The position numbers and the translations under genes are program-made. The notes beneath the pieces were generated by a model. It was given only the letters and a program-made list of their open reading frames with translations. It ran no database searches and was not told the DNA's origin. This document shows positions 6,005-6,403 of a stretch of DNA of 6,403 nt, in pieces (position 1 is the stretch's first letter; each line of letters starts with the position of its first letter). This DNA is from Candidatus Eiseniibacteriota bacterium (lineage in GTDB: Bacteria; Eisenbacteria; RBG-16-71-46). Location of the stretch: positions 1 to 6,403 of the forward strand of contig JAHFBX010000176.1 of assembly GCA_023249815.1 (NCBI GenBank), given 5' to 3'.

Positions 6005-6038
6005 CGAGTCCCACGAACCCGATCTCCCAGCCCATGCC
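5973..6038 (+). promoter_or_regulatory. Antiterminator hairpin of the Trp attenuator
   Basis: Arm A (5973-5995) pairs with arm B (6015-6038) in three blocks. These are GGCGTGG with CCATGCC (7 bp, one G-U; 5973-5979/6032-6038), GGGAGATCG with CGATCTCCC (9 bp; 5982-5990/6020-6028), and GTTC with GAAC (4 bp; 5992-5995/6015-6018). They are separated by a small internal loop and a C-C mismatch. Arm A starts inside the last Trp codon, and the loop (5996-6014) holds the leader stop. Arm B includes nearly all of the terminator's left arm, so this fold and the terminator cannot coexist. Inferred logic: with ample Trp-tRNA the ribosome reaches the stop, masks arm A and the terminator forms; stalling at the first Trp codons (5954-5962) leaves arm A free and aroF is transcribed. 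Folding energy was not computed. Confidence 0.75.
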
Positions 6039-6060
6039 GAACGGCGTGGGCTGTTTCGTT
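6029..6060 (+). terminator. Intrinsic terminator of the aroF Trp attenuator
   Basis: AGCCCATGCC (6029-6038) pairs with GGCGTGGGCT (6043-6052), a 10-bp GC-rich stem with one G-U and a GAAC tetraloop. It is followed by GTTTCGTT (6053-6060), an interrupted U-tract. It lies 13 bases before the aroF ribosome site and after the leader peptide stop, the expected place for an attenuator terminator. Its left arm is shared with the antiterminator. Confidence 0.8.
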
Positions 6061-6065
6061 GCTCC

Positions 6066-6070
6066 GAGGT
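6066..6070 (+). promoter_or_regulatory. aroF ribosome binding site
   Basis: GAGGT lies 9 bases before ATG 6080 and lies outside the terminator stem, so aroF translation should be free once the polymerase has passed the terminator. Confidence 0.6.
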
Positions 6071-6079
6071 AAGCGCCCC

Positions 6080-6403
6080 ATGCTCGTGGTCCTGAAGCCC
6101 GGCACACCCGAATCGGCCGCCGCCGGCGTGCTGACGCGACTGCGCATGGCCGGCCTTGCCGTGCATCGGACCGAGCACGACGGCCGCGTGCGCATCGCCG
6201 CCGTGGGGGAGCCGGGGGCGATGGACTGGGCCGACGTCGCGAAGTGGCCTGCCGTCGAGTCCGTGAGCAAGCTGGCGCGGCCATTCAAGCTGGCGAGCCG
6301 CGCGTTCCATCCGCATGACACCGTGATCTCCGTGGGACGCGTGGCGATCGGCGGAGTGCAGCTGGCGATCATGGCCGGGCCCTGTTCCGTCGAAGGCGAG
6401 GAG
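6080..6403 (+). CDS. aroF: 3-deoxy-7-phosphoheptulonate (DAHP) synthase, N-terminal part; 3' end outside window
   Basis: DAHP synthase condenses phosphoenolpyruvate and erythrose 4-phosphate, the committed first step to chorismate and the aromatic amino acids. The 108 residues present match the Thermotoga maritima-type (class I beta) enzyme. MLVVLKPG opens a small ferredoxin-like N-terminal domain (about 1-70). Then come VESVSKLARPFKLASRAFHP and DTVISVG, and the barrel begins with IMAGPCSVEGEE (97-108), whose GPCSVE motif is the conserved first strand of the catalytic domain. In T. maritima the N-terminal domain mediates feedback inhibition by Tyr/Phe; that this enzyme does the same is an inference. 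Most catalytic residues lie beyond the window. The gene has its own promoter, Trp leader peptide and terminator upstream, so it is likely attenuated by tryptophan supply. The symbol aroF (or aroG in some annotations) follows common use for this class. Whether trp or other aro genes follow cannot be seen. Confidence 0.93.
   Translation, partial: MLVVLKPGTPESAAAGVLTRLRMAGLAVHRTEHDGRVRIAAVGEPGAMDWADVAKWPAVESVSKLARPFKLASRAFHPHDTVISVGRVAIGGVQLAIMAGPCSVEGEE

Noticed and set aside
5895..6079. T-box riboswitch in the aroF leader
   Set aside because: No T-box consensus (TGGNACCGCG-like) sequence is present, and the translated Trp codons explain the region better.
1..6403. CRISPR arrays, tRNA/rRNA genes, insertion-sequence ends
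   Set aside because: No regularly spaced short repeats apart from coding HAF units, no tRNA-like cloverleaf or rRNA sequence noticed, and no transposase or terminal inverted repeats seen.

Overview
The window is high-GC bacterial DNA with every supported gene on the + strand. The source is most likely an uncultured member of the FCB/Eisenbacteria-Gemmatimonadota type. Three things suggest this: a HAF-repeat exoprotein ending in a FlgD-Ig/T9SS-like sorting domain, a large lipoprotein built of 'W-x-G-D-D-x-D-G' beta-sandwich domains, and the tail of a sortilin/BNR-type 'glycosyl hydrolase'. This placement is inferred from gene style; no marker gene fixes it.

Layout. Positions 2-346 hold the C-terminus of a BNR/VPS10-like protein. 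Positions 386-841 encode a small conserved soluble protein whose stop overlaps the aroC start (ATGA). Positions 838-1899 are a complete chorismate synthase (aroC) reading frame except for one in-frame TAG at codon 200, where the family has a conserved serine. The 1900-2037 gap has a GC-rich hairpin with two alternative pairings. Positions 2038-4443 encode an approximately 801-residue lipoprotein and 4515-5843 a secreted HAF-repeat protein. Positions 5844-6079 are non-coding apart from a short leader peptide and carry a complete regulatory unit: promoter, leader peptide, antiterminator hairpin and terminator. Positions 6080-6403 are the start of a DAHP synthase (aroF) that runs off the window.

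The most interesting region is 5859-6079. A 25-codon leader ORF with a strong ribosome binding site contains Trp-Tyr-Trp-Arg-Ala-Trp-Trp. It is followed by two mutually exclusive RNA hairpins, the second a terminator just ahead of aroF. This is the architecture of a ribosome-mediated tryptophan attenuator, here controlling the first step of the shikimate pathway. The last shikimate enzyme, AroC, lies 4.2 kb upstream and is interrupted by an amber codon, so the window holds both ends of chorismate synthesis: one under apparent Trp control, the other apparently broken, recoded or mis-sequenced. The two surface-protein genes between them have no evident link to aromatic synthesis.
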